Source: an uncultured Peptoniphilus sp.
Lineage (GTDB): Bacteria > Bacillota > Clostridia > Tissierellales > Peptoniphilaceae
Direction: 5' to 3'
Length of the DNA: 41,189 nt
Assembly: GCA_902489255.1 (NCBI GenBank)
Contig: CABTZF010000016.1
Span: 1-41,189, forward strand
The notes beneath the pieces were generated by a model that ran no database searches, was not told the origin of the DNA, and saw only the letters and a list, made by a program, of their open reading frames with translations. The position numbers and the translations under genes were made by a program. Below, one piece after another: positions 1-7,332 of this stretch (position 1 is the first letter of the stretch; every line of letters starts with the position of its first letter).

Positions 1-43
1 AGAGACTCGAGCTAACGAGCCTCCCCAATATTTGACATAGAGC

Positions 44-1294
44 CTAAATTAAACCAATATCTTTCCTATAATACATATCCTGAAATTTTATTTTTTCAAT
101 ATTTTTATAAACTTTTTCTCTCGCCTCTTTTAAATCCTTGCCCAAGGCTGTTACTGAAAGAACTCTTCCGCCATTTGTAAAATATTTTCCATCTTTTTTT
201 AAGGTTCCATTATGGAAAAGAATTATATCAGCATCAATGTTTTCAATCCCGCTAATTTCCTTTCCCTTTTCGTAGGCAGCCGGATAACCACCGGAGCATA
301 AAATTGTTGTCAGGGCAACTTCTTCTGTCCAATTTATATCTTCCGCCCTTAAGCTATTATCTAAAGTTTTTTCTATAAGCTCTACTAAATCACCCTTGAG
401 TCTTGGCATTAATACTTCTGTTTCAGGATCTCCAAAACGCACATTAAATTCCAAAACTTTTGGCAAGTCATTTTCAATCATAAAACCTATAAATAAAATT
501 CCATAGTAGGAAATATTTTCTTTATTAAATCCGTCTTCTATTGTCTTTAAAATTTTATCTAATTCTTTTTTTGTTTTTTCTGTAAATTTATCTCCCGGTG
601 AATATGTGCCGACTCCTCCCGTATTGGGACCAAGGTTTCCATCATAAATTTGTTTATGGTCTTTGCAAGTTTCCAAAGGATATAATTTGTTGTTGGATAC
701 AAGGCAAAGAAGGGATGCTTCAAATCCTCTTAAAAATTCTTCAATTACAACCCTATCTCCCTCATCTTTAAAAATATTTTGTATAAATATTTTATCAAGA
801 GCTTCAAGAGCTTCCTCTTTATCCTGGCAAATAAATACGCCCTTACCTAAGCAAAGACCATCCGCCTTTATTACAAGAGGATAGGAAAAATTTTCTAAAC
901 CTTTTTTTGCAGATTCAAAATCTGTAAAAGACTTATATTTAGCACTGGGAATATTATACTTTTCCAAAAATTTTTTTGTAAAATCTTTACTGGCCTCAAA
1001 TCTGGCACATCCTTTGTTCGGTCCAAATATTTTTAAGCCGTTTTCTTGGAATTTATCAACAATTCCTCCACATAAGGGGTCTTCAGGTCCGACAATTGTA
1101 AGATCAATTTTTTCTTTTAAAGCAAAATCTAAAAGTTTGTCAATATCTTTTGGATCTATATCAATATTTGTGGCAAAATTTTCAGTACCGCCATTGCCCT
1201 TTGCCATAAAAATCTTATGGACCTTTTTTGATTTTGATATTTTCCATCCTAAGGCACATTCTCGACCTCCGGTTCCTATAATTAAAACTTTCAT
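44..1294 (-). CDS. purD: Phosphoribosylamine--glycine ligase (GAR synthetase)
   Basis: This ATP-grasp enzyme joins 5-phosphoribosylamine and glycine to make GAR, the second step of purine synthesis, in the cytoplasm. The 416-residue protein has the usual family length. It shows the N-terminal glycine-rich motif IIGTGGRE, the VGPEDPL motif, the ATP-binding KADGLCLGKGV segment (about 143-153) and the metal-binding EFNVRFGDPE segment (about 279-288). The start has an AGGAGG ribosome site and lies 7 bp after purH. It is the last visible gene of the purine operon. Two changes stand out: the usual GGREHAL reads GGRECAL, and KADGLAAGKGV reads KADGLCLGKGV. Neither obviously abolishes activity. Confidence 0.95.
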   Translation of the reverse strand: MKVLIIGTGGRECALGWKISKSKKVHKIFMAKGNGGTENFATNIDIDPKDIDKLLDFALKEKIDLTIVGPEDPLCGGIVDKFQENGLKIFGPNKGCARFEASKDFTKKFLEKYNIPSAKYKSFTDFESAKKGLENFSYPLVIKADGLCLGKGVFICQDKEEALEALDKIFIQNIFKDEGDRVVIEEFLRGFEASLLCLVSNNKLYPLETCKDHKQIYDGNLGPNTGGVGTYSPGDKFTEKTKKELDKILKTIEDGFNKENISYYGILFIGFMIENDLPKVLEFNVRFGDPETEVLMPRLKGDLVELIEKTLDNSLRAEDINWTEEVALTTILCSGGYPAAYEKGKEISGIENIDADIILFHNGTLKKDGKYFTNGGRVLSVTALGKDLKEAREKVYKNIEKIKFQDMYYRKDIGLI

Positions 1295-1301
1295 ATTCCT
1301 C

Positions 1302-2807
1302 CTAGTGTCTAAAATGTCTTATGCCTGTAAATACAAGGTGCATATTATGTTCATTTGCATATTCTATTACTTCTTTATCTTTTACTGAGCCGCCCGGTTG
1401 GATAACAGCTTTTATTCCCGCCTTATCCAAAAGTTCTATTGTATCTTTGAAAAAGAAACCGTCAGATGCACAAACTGCACCTTTAATTTTTTCTCCCGCT
1501 CTTGCAATAGCTTCTTCTACAGCCCAAGACCTCTTAGTTTGTCCTTGTCCTATTCCAAGACTTGCTCCATCTTTTGCAATAACAATGGAATTTGATGCCG
1601 TATGTTTTACACAAGCCCAGGCAAATTTTAAATCTTTCATTTCTTCTTCTGTAGGTTTTTCCTTTGTAGGAAATTCAAGTTTATCTTCATCTAAGAGTAA
1701 ATTATCATAGTCACCTACTATGACTCCGTTAAGAACTTCTTTGCAAGTTCTTTTAATTTCAAATTTATTAAAGTCCGGAAGTTCAATAAGCCTTATGTTT
1801 TTCTTGCTTTCCAATATTTCTAAAGCCTTGTCGGTAAATCCCGGTGCAACTACAATTTCTAAGAAAATTTCATGTAAAAGTAGGGCTGTTTCTTCATCTA
1901 CTTGACGATTAACTGCAACTATACCGCCAAAAATTGATTCATCATCACAATCTCTTGCCTTTATAAAAGCTTCTTTAACTGTTTTTCCGCTTCCTATGCC
2001 GCAGGGGTTTGCGTGTTTAATTGCAACTACGGCAATTTCTTTAAATTCTCTTGCCGCCTTTACAGCTGCATACATATCATATAAATTATTGTAAGAAATC
2101 TCTTTTCCATGTAATTTTTTATATGGAGCGATAACTGAACCTTCATAATATGCAGCCTCTTGGTGAGAATTTTCTCCATATCTTAAAGTAGTTGCAAATT
2201 TATAAGTATTATTAATATATTGGGGGAATTTTTCATCAGAGATGGATTCAAAATAGCCTGAAATTATAGCATCATAATGGGCAGTATAAGAAAAAGCCTT
2301 TCTTGCTAAATTTTCTCTGAATTTATTATCAATCTTTTTTTCTTTTAAAGCTTCTATTATATTTGAATAATCACAAGGGTCAGTTACAATAAGTACATCT
2401 TTATAATTTTTTGCTGCCGCCCTAATCATAGAAGGTCCGCCAATATCTATATTTTCAATTAATTTTTCTTGGTCTTTAGTTTGGCTTAAAACTTTTTCAA
2501 AGGGATAAAGGTTATTTACAACCATATCTATTGAAGAAATTCCCTCTTCTTTCACGGTCTTAAGGTCATCTTCCTTATCTCTTCTAAATAAAATACCCCC
2601 ATGAATTAAAGGATGAAGTGTTTTTACTCTACCTCCCAAAATTTCTCTTTGTCCCGTTACTTCTTCAACTTCTTTTACAGGAATATTATTTTCCTTTAGT
2701 TTTTTAAAAGTTCCTCCTGTGGAAATTATTTCCCAGCCTAAACCAACTAATTCTTCTGCAAATTCTACAATATTTTCTTTATCAAAAACTGAAATTAAAG
2801 CTCTCAT
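1302..2807 (-). CDS. purH: Bifunctional AICAR transformylase / IMP cyclohydrolase
   Basis: PurH carries out the last two steps of IMP synthesis: formyl transfer from 10-formyl-THF to AICAR, then ring closure. The 501-residue length is normal. The N-terminal MGS-like cyclohydrolase domain begins ALISVFDKENIVEFA and includes the STGGT phosphate-binding loop. The C-terminal transformylase domain has the catalytic KHANPCGIG motif (about 263-271) and KHTASNSIV. The gene follows purN by 2 bp, so the two are probably translationally coupled. Confidence 0.96.
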   Translation of the reverse strand: MRALISVFDKENIVEFAEELVGLGWEIISTGGTFKKLKENNIPVKEVEEVTGQREILGGRVKTLHPLIHGGILFRRDKEDDLKTVKEEGISSIDMVVNNLYPFEKVLSQTKDQEKLIENIDIGGPSMIRAAAKNYKDVLIVTDPCDYSNIIEALKEKKIDNKFRENLARKAFSYTAHYDAIISGYFESISDEKFPQYINNTYKFATTLRYGENSHQEAAYYEGSVIAPYKKLHGKEISYNNLYDMYAAVKAAREFKEIAVVAIKHANPCGIGSGKTVKEAFIKARDCDDESIFGGIVAVNRQVDEETALLLHEIFLEIVVAPGFTDKALEILESKKNIRLIELPDFNKFEIKRTCKEVLNGVIVGDYDNLLLDEDKLEFPTKEKPTEEEMKDLKFAWACVKHTASNSIVIAKDGASLGIGQGQTKRSWAVEEAIARAGEKIKGAVCASDGFFFKDTIELLDKAGIKAVIQPGGSVKDKEVIEYANEHNMHLVFTGIRHFRH

Positions 2808-2809
2808 AT

Positions 2810-3415
2810 TTACGACCTTTCTATTTTTACATTGTGTCCCTTAACTTCTAACTTCCCTAAACAAAAATATTTCACACTTTCAACTAAAATCTTGTGTTCA
2901 ACCGCCAGCACTCTTTTTTGCAAAACTTCAGGAGTGTCTTGAAAAAATACCGGCACAGCTTCTTGGATTATTATTGGTCCACCATCGGTACAACCGTCAA
3001 CAAAATGAGTTGTGGCTCCGGTAATTTTTACTCCTCTTTTTAAGGCTTGTTTATGAACTTCTAAGCCATAAAAGCCTTTGCCGCAAAAAGATGGAATTAA
3101 TGACGGATGAATATTAATTATCCTATTTTCATATTCTTTTATTATGAAGTCCGGTAAAATCTTCAAATATCCTGCCAAGACAATTAAATCAATTTTTTCT
3201 TCTTTTAAAAGGTCAAAAATTTTATTATAATCTTTTTCCACAACATTTTTTATGCCTGCATTATTGGCTCTAACCAACCCATAAGCTGACTTGTTGTTGG
3301 AGATTACTATTTTAATTTTACCCTTAAAGAGGCCTTCTTTCTCTCCATCTATTAGAGCTTTTAAGTTTGTTCCGCCTCCTGATATTAAAACTGCTATATT
3401 AGTATTTGAGGTCAA
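2810..3415 (-). CDS. purN: Phosphoribosylglycinamide formyltransferase
   Basis: PurN formylates GAR to FGAR with 10-formyl-THF. The 201-residue protein carries the substrate loop ISGGGTNL near the N terminus, the catalytic NIHPS motif (about 101-105) and the THFVDGCTDGGPI segment that holds the catalytic Asp. The reading frame opens with TTG inside the last codons of purM (17 bp overlap). No better in-frame ATG lies before the conserved VLISGGGTN strand, so the TTG start looks real and is probably coupled to purM translation. Confidence 0.93.
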   Translation of the reverse strand: MTSNTNIAVLISGGGTNLKALIDGEKEGLFKGKIKIVISNNKSAYGLVRANNAGIKNVVEKDYNKIFDLLKEEKIDLIVLAGYLKILPDFIIKEYENRIINIHPSLIPSFCGKGFYGLEVHKQALKRGVKITGATTHFVDGCTDGGPIIIQEAVPVFFQDTPEVLQKRVLAVEHKILVESVKYFCLGKLEVKGHNVKIERS

Positions 3416-4427
3416 TTTTATTATCCCCTTTTACTATAGTTCCTATTTGATAAATTGAATCATAGTTTTTGAAATGTTTACGTACCTTATCTCCATCGTT
3501 TTTATCAACAGCAAAAATTAATCCTAAACCCATATTAAAAGTTGAATACATATCTTCTAAATCTAACTTGCCCCATTTTTTTAACATATCAAAAATCTTA
3601 GGTCTTTTAACTTCACTTACATCAACTTTTGCACAAAGTCCATCAGCAACCATACGGGGTATGTTTTCATAATAACCTCCTCCGGTTATATGACAAATCC
3701 CATGAACCAAACCTTCTTCTATTAAGGGAAGCATCTCCTTAACATAAATTTTTGTGGGTTCCAACAAAACTTCTCCTAAAGTTTTATCCAATTCATCAAA
3801 TTTTTGGTCTAGGGAAAAATTGTTTTCTTCAAAAATAATTTTTCTGACTAAAGAATAACCATTAGAATGAATTCCGGAAGAAGATAGTCCAAATAGGATA
3901 TCTCCTTCCTTCATTAATGAAGTATTGATGATTTTTTTCTTATCAACTATACCTACGGCAAATCCTGCCAAATCATAATCGTCAATATTATAAACTCCCG
4001 GCATTTCTGCAGTTTCTCCTCCAATCAAAGAAGCTCCCGCTATTTGGCATCCCTTAGCTACACCCTTAACAATCTCAGCCATTTTTTCAGGATCAAGCTT
4101 TCCCGCTCCAATGTAATCCAGAAAGAATAAAGGTCTTGCCCCTTGACACAATATATCATTTACACACATTGCAACGCAGTCTATGCCTACAGTATCATTT
4201 TTTTTCATTTTTTGTGCCAATATTACCTTAGTTCCAACTCCATCAGTTCCGGAAGCTAAAACAGGTTCTTCCATATCTTTAAAATTTATATCATATAGAC
4301 CGGAAAACCCTCCTATAGCGGAAAGCACATTTTTATCATGGGTTTTTTCAACAATGCTTTTAATTAACTTTACTTCTTTTTGACCGGCTGCTACATCCAC
4401 TCCGGCATCTTTATAATTTATTGACAT
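3399..4427 (-). CDS. purM: Phosphoribosylformylglycinamidine cyclo-ligase (AIR synthetase)
   Basis: PurM closes the imidazole ring of AIR using ATP. The 342-residue protein has the expected start MSINYKDAGVDV, the LASGTDGVGTKV motif (about 58-69), the GGETAEMPGVY motif (about 136-146), the SSSGIHSNGYSLVR motif and HITGGGYYENIPR. All are canonical. It follows purF by 5 bp and overlaps purN. The gene for FGAM synthetase (purL, or purS and purQ), which makes the PurM substrate, is not in this window. Confidence 0.96.
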   Translation of the reverse strand: MSINYKDAGVDVAAGQKEVKLIKSIVEKTHDKNVLSAIGGFSGLYDINFKDMEEPVLASGTDGVGTKVILAQKMKKNDTVGIDCVAMCVNDILCQGARPLFFLDYIGAGKLDPEKMAEIVKGVAKGCQIAGASLIGGETAEMPGVYNIDDYDLAGFAVGIVDKKKIINTSLMKEGDILFGLSSSGIHSNGYSLVRKIIFEENNFSLDQKFDELDKTLGEVLLEPTKIYVKEMLPLIEEGLVHGICHITGGGYYENIPRMVADGLCAKVDVSEVKRPKIFDMLKKWGKLDLEDMYSTFNMGLGLIFAVDKNDGDKVRKHFKNYDSIYQIGTIVKGDNKIDLKY

Positions 4428-4432
4428 TTAAT

Positions 4433-5710
4433 TTACTCCTTAAAGGGATCGTTGCCCCCAAAACATTTTTCATAGTAGTTTTTATTGCCACATGCTTCTC
4501 GCAAGCCTTCAAGACTTATAAATCCTAAAGAATCTGCACCTATTAGACTTCTAACTTCTTCAATAGTTCTGTTGTGAGAAATAAGTTCTTCTTCTTTTGG
4601 AATATCAAAGGTTAAAGAACCGGAATTAATTACCGGAGGTGATGCAATTCTTATATGAATTTTATTGACTCCTGAATCCTTTAATATTTCTATAACCCTT
4701 TTTATAGTATTGCCTCTTACTATAGAGTCGTCAACAAGAACTACATCCTTTCCCTTTAAGAATTTTTTGATCGGATTTAATTTTATCTTAATATCTTTTT
4801 TTCTCATATCATCTGTCGGTAAGATAAAAGTTCTTCCTATATATTTATTCCTAACAATTGCATTTTCATATTGAATTCCACTTGCTCTTGCAAAACCTAA
4901 AGCTGCAATCAAACCTGAATCCGGGGAACCTACAACTATATCGGCTTCAACAGGATGTTCTCTACTTAAAATTTCTCCCATTTTAAGTCTTGCTTCATAT
5001 ACTGAAACTCCATCTATTATAGAATCCGGTCTGGCTGTATAAACCATTTCAAAAATACAAGGTGAATAGCCCCCTGATTTTGCAAAATAAGACTTGCTAC
5101 CATTTTTATCAATAACAATAATTTCTCCAGGTTTTAGAAAATGATCAACTTCTCCTCCAACGGCTTCTATGCCGCAGCTTTCTGTTGATACTATTGTTTG
5201 AGAATCTTTGTGTCCTATTACAAGAGGCTTTATTCCGTAAGGGTCACGTATTGCAATCATCTTATCTTCTTTGGCAAATAAAATTGAATAGGCTCCATTT
5301 AGGTATGAAATAAAATCAATAATATCAGCCATATCCCTATTTAAAACTTCCGCTATTTCTTCAGCTTCAACATTGTTGATGAACTTACCGTCAATAGATA
5401 TTAAAGCTTTTTCTCCTTCTGTTCCCGGATAAAATACCCAGGGCATAGGAAGCAAAGCCTTGTCATCATCTGCAAAGGGATATCTTACATGAGATATTCC
5501 AACATATCCTTCCAATCTATTAATATTATCAAATTTAATATTGTCTGTTACAAGTCCTTTCCCTTTTACTTCTGAAAGTTTGTCATTTTCTAATAATGAA
5601 ACTCCCATGGCATCTTGACCTCTGTGTTGTAAGGCAAATAAACCTGAGTAAATTGTCGGAAAGACATTAACATTTTTTTTGTTTGAGAAAACTCCGAATA
5701 TTCCGCTCAT
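4433..5710 (-). CDS. purF: Amidophosphoribosyltransferase with a degenerate glutaminase domain
   Basis: By family, PurF makes 5-phosphoribosylamine from PRPP and the amide of glutamine, the committed step of purine synthesis. The C-terminal phosphoribosyltransferase domain looks intact: FEMVYTARPDS (about 220-230), KNKYIGRTFI (about 288-297), the PRPP loop VLVDDSIVRGNT (about 324-335) and GADSLGFISLEGL. The N-terminal Ntn-hydrolase domain does not. The first residues read MSGIFGVF where the family has the nucleophile Cys as MCGI; the codon is AGC. The oxyanion Asn-Gly pair is Asp-Gly (SIDGK, about 105-109), HVRYPT reads HVRYPF, and the region carrying the glutamine-binding Asp is shortened. 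The length is 425 residues, below the usual 470-505. Most Fe-S ligand cysteines of the Bacillus type are also missing. The best reading is an ammonia-using PurF; a non-functional gene is less likely because the frame and operon position are preserved. Confidence 0.9.
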   Translation of the reverse strand: MSGIFGVFSNKKNVNVFPTIYSGLFALQHRGQDAMGVSLLENDKLSEVKGKGLVTDNIKFDNINRLEGYVGISHVRYPFADDDKALLPMPWVFYPGTEGEKALISIDGKFINNVEAEEIAEVLNRDMADIIDFISYLNGAYSILFAKEDKMIAIRDPYGIKPLVIGHKDSQTIVSTESCGIEAVGGEVDHFLKPGEIIVIDKNGSKSYFAKSGGYSPCIFEMVYTARPDSIIDGVSVYEARLKMGEILSREHPVEADIVVGSPDSGLIAALGFARASGIQYENAIVRNKYIGRTFILPTDDMRKKDIKIKLNPIKKFLKGKDVVLVDDSIVRGNTIKRVIEILKDSGVNKIHIRIASPPVINSGSLTFDIPKEEELISHNRTIEEVRSLIGADSLGFISLEGLREACGNKNYYEKCFGGNDPFKE

Positions 5711-5713
5711 ATC

Positions 5714-6190
5714 TTATCCTTCATATTTATATTGTGTATTTTTAATTTTTTCTGTCATATCATTCTTGAATTTTTCAAGTTTATTTTGAAGTTCTTTGTC
5801 TGAAAGAGCGAGAATTTGAACAGCTAAAATTGCTGCATTTTCTCCTCCATTAACTGCAACTGTAGCAACAGGAACACCGCTTGGCATTTGAACTGTTGAA
5901 AGTAAAGAATCTAGTCCATCCATTAAAGATGACTTAACAGGAATACCTATAACAGGTCTTGTTGTAATACCCGCAATAACTCCTGCTAAATGGGCTGCTT
6001 TCCCCGCAATGCCAATGAAAACTTGAGTTTCTTCTTGAGCGGTTTTTACATAATCTTCTAATAAATTTAAAGCTCTATGAGCGGATATTACCTTTACTTC
6101 ATAGTCTATGCCAAATTCTTTAAGTTTTTTTACAACTTTGTCAGCAATTTCCCTGTCAGAAATTGAACCCATAATTATTGAAACTCTCAA
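5714..6190 (-). CDS. purE: N5-carboxyaminoimidazole ribonucleotide mutase (PurE)
   Basis: PurE moves the carboxyl group to form CAIR in purine synthesis. The 158-residue length fits a stand-alone PurE. Visible motifs are MGSISD at the N terminus (family GSxSD), VISAHRAL (family SAHRTP, with Thr-Pro replaced), AGKAAHLAGV and the class-I-like segment VQMPSGVPVATVAV. No purK lies in the window, so it cannot be said whether the protein uses N5-CAIR or CO2 plus AIR. It is 3 bp from purF and 99 bp from purC; that gap is AT-rich with an AGGAGG site just before the start. Confidence 0.93.
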   Translation of the reverse strand: MRVSIIMGSISDREIADKVVKKLKEFGIDYEVKVISAHRALNLLEDYVKTAQEETQVFIGIAGKAAHLAGVIAGITTRPVIGIPVKSSLMDGLDSLLSTVQMPSGVPVATVAVNGGENAAILAVQILALSDKELQNKLEKFKNDMTEKIKNTQYKYEG

Positions 6191-6289
6191 ATTAACCTCC
6201 TAATAATTAATAAAAATTTTATTTATATTTATAATTTTTTACGATTTTAAATAAATCTACTTATTATTATTTAGTAAAATTCTATATAA

Positions 6290-6970
6290 TTAAAGTCCAA
6301 TATATTTAGAAAGTTCAAGAGGTTTTATATATTTGCCATCCTTATAAGCTCGCATATTTCCACCACTAACTTCATCAATCAGTATAATTTCATCAGAACC
6401 TGCAAGGCGACCATATTCTAATTTTATATCATATAGGTCCAATCCCTTTTCTTTTAAAATATCTTTTATAATATTAGAAATTTTTATATTCATTTGACAA
6501 ATCTTGTCATATTCTCCTTCTTTTAAAATGCCTAATTGAATTAATCCATCTTCTATTATTAGCGGGTCATCTCTATCATCATCTTTTAAAGTAATTTCAG
6601 TATAATTATTAAGAGCTTCTCCTTCTTTAATATAAGCACCGTATCTTCTAATGAAAGAACCTACTGCTACGAACCTTGTTATAACTTCCATTCCCTTACC
6701 AAAAACAGACGCTTGTTTAACTTCCATTGTATTCTTATTAAGATCAGAAGTTATATAATGTGTTTTAACTCCTTTTTCTTGAAGCCTTTCAAAAAAATAT
6801 TTAGAAACTAATAAACATTCATGACCGGCACCTTCAACACTTCCTGCAACTTGATTTCCACCTGTATCAAATACTCCGTCTGTTCCTGTCATATCATCCT
6901 TAAATTGCATATAAAATTTTCCGTTTTCTTCAAACAAGTTCTTAGTCTTACCTTTGTAAATTACTTTCAT
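6290..6970 (-). CDS. purC: SAICAR synthetase
   Basis: PurC condenses CAIR with aspartate using ATP. The 226-residue protein is close to the usual 230-240. It shows YKGKTKNLFE at the N terminus, the ITRFVAVGSFIRRYG segment (about 96-110), and the C-terminal SDEIILIDEVSGGNMR segment (family DEhsPDsxR). A GAAAGGA ribosome site precedes the ATG. It is the first gene of the purine operon and sits directly downstream of the riboswitch leader, so PRPP level probably controls the whole set. Confidence 0.95.
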   Translation of the reverse strand: MKVIYKGKTKNLFEENGKFYMQFKDDMTGTDGVFDTGGNQVAGSVEGAGHECLLVSKYFFERLQEKGVKTHYITSDLNKNTMEVKQASVFGKGMEVITRFVAVGSFIRRYGAYIKEGEALNNYTEITLKDDDRDDPLIIEDGLIQLGILKEGEYDKICQMNIKISNIIKDILKEKGLDLYDIKLEYGRLAGSDEIILIDEVSGGNMRAYKDGKYIKPLELSKYIGL

Positions 6971-6989
6971 TTTTTAACATCCTTTCTCA

Positions 6990-7036
6990 AAAAAATAAGC
7001 CCGAGAGATAGGTTAGCGAAACCTATCCCTCTGGGC
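6990..7036 (-). terminator. Riboswitch-controlled terminator before purC
   Basis: On the minus strand, AAGCCC plus an AGAGGGATAGGTT arm pairs with an AACCTATCTCTCGGGCTT arm around a TCGC-type loop, followed by a run of T. The first arm begins in the conserved AAAAGCCC of the aptamer, so ligand-bound aptamer and terminator exclude each other. It ends about 20 bases before the purC ATG. Confidence 0.85.
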
Positions 7037-7135
7037 TTTTATCCCTTAGGTGTAATGCAGAAGCATTCGTGCCGCTCGGTCCTTAGAAAATTCTTGGATC
7101 CCTAGGCACACTTTCGCCCACTTTCATGAGCTCTC
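7024..7135 (-). ncRNA. ykkC-family riboswitch, probable PRPP aptamer (subtype 2b)
   Basis: Read on the minus strand, the leader of purC contains the conserved ykkC blocks in order: CCTAGGGATCC, then TAAGGACCGAGCGGCAC, then AAGGGATAAAAGCCC. These match the ykkC consensus blocks (CUAGGGUUCC, GGUCCGAG, GGGAcAAAAGCCC). Among ykkC subtypes, the PRPP class is known in front of purine genes in Firmicutes, so location argues for PRPP over guanidine, ppGpp or ADP. The 3' part of the aptamer (AAAAGCCC) is shared with the terminator stem, which predicts an ON switch. No guanine aptamer is present in tandem, although that arrangement is common for this class. Confidence 0.8.
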
Positions 7136-7143
7136 GTATAGTC

Positions 7144-7172
7144 ATAGTATCAATAATATTATTAAAAGTCAA
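7144..7172 (-). promoter_or_regulatory. Sigma-A promoter of the purine operon
   Basis: On the minus strand, TTGACT (7167-7172) and TACTAT (7144-7149) are separated by exactly 17 bases. The predicted start falls just before the riboswitch aptamer. Confidence 0.8.
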
Positions 7173-7279
7173 TAACTTTTTAAGTAAGTTTTTCCTAAAT
7201 TTTCATAAGTTTTTGTTCATACTGGAAAAATAAAGTTTTAATCTCCATTAAATTTATTAACTTTTTTTAGAAATAATTT

Positions 7280-7316
7280 CTTGAAAAAAGACTCCCTTTA
7301 TATTTAAGGAGTCTAA
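7280..7316 (-). terminator. Terminator of the ppx-ppk operon
   Basis: On the minus strand, AGACTCC and GGGAGTCT pair around an AT-rich loop and are followed by TTTTTT. It lies just past the ppk stop codon and upstream of the purine promoter, so it insulates the purine operon from ppk transcription. Confidence 0.85.
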
Positions 7317-7332
7317 AACTTAGGAGGCATTA

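Noticed and set aside
11..30. Short hairpin (CTCG and CGAG) at the window edge as a purD terminator
   Set aside because: Only 4 bp pair, there is no T-run, and the sequence is cut by the window edge.
663..1388. Plus-strand open frames over purD and purH
   Set aside because: They are antisense to well conserved genes, lack ribosome sites and encode no recognisable protein.
7173..7280. A guanine riboswitch aptamer in tandem with the PRPP aptamer
   Set aside because: No paired loops or conserved core bases of the purine aptamer are present; the stretch is plain AT-rich sequence.
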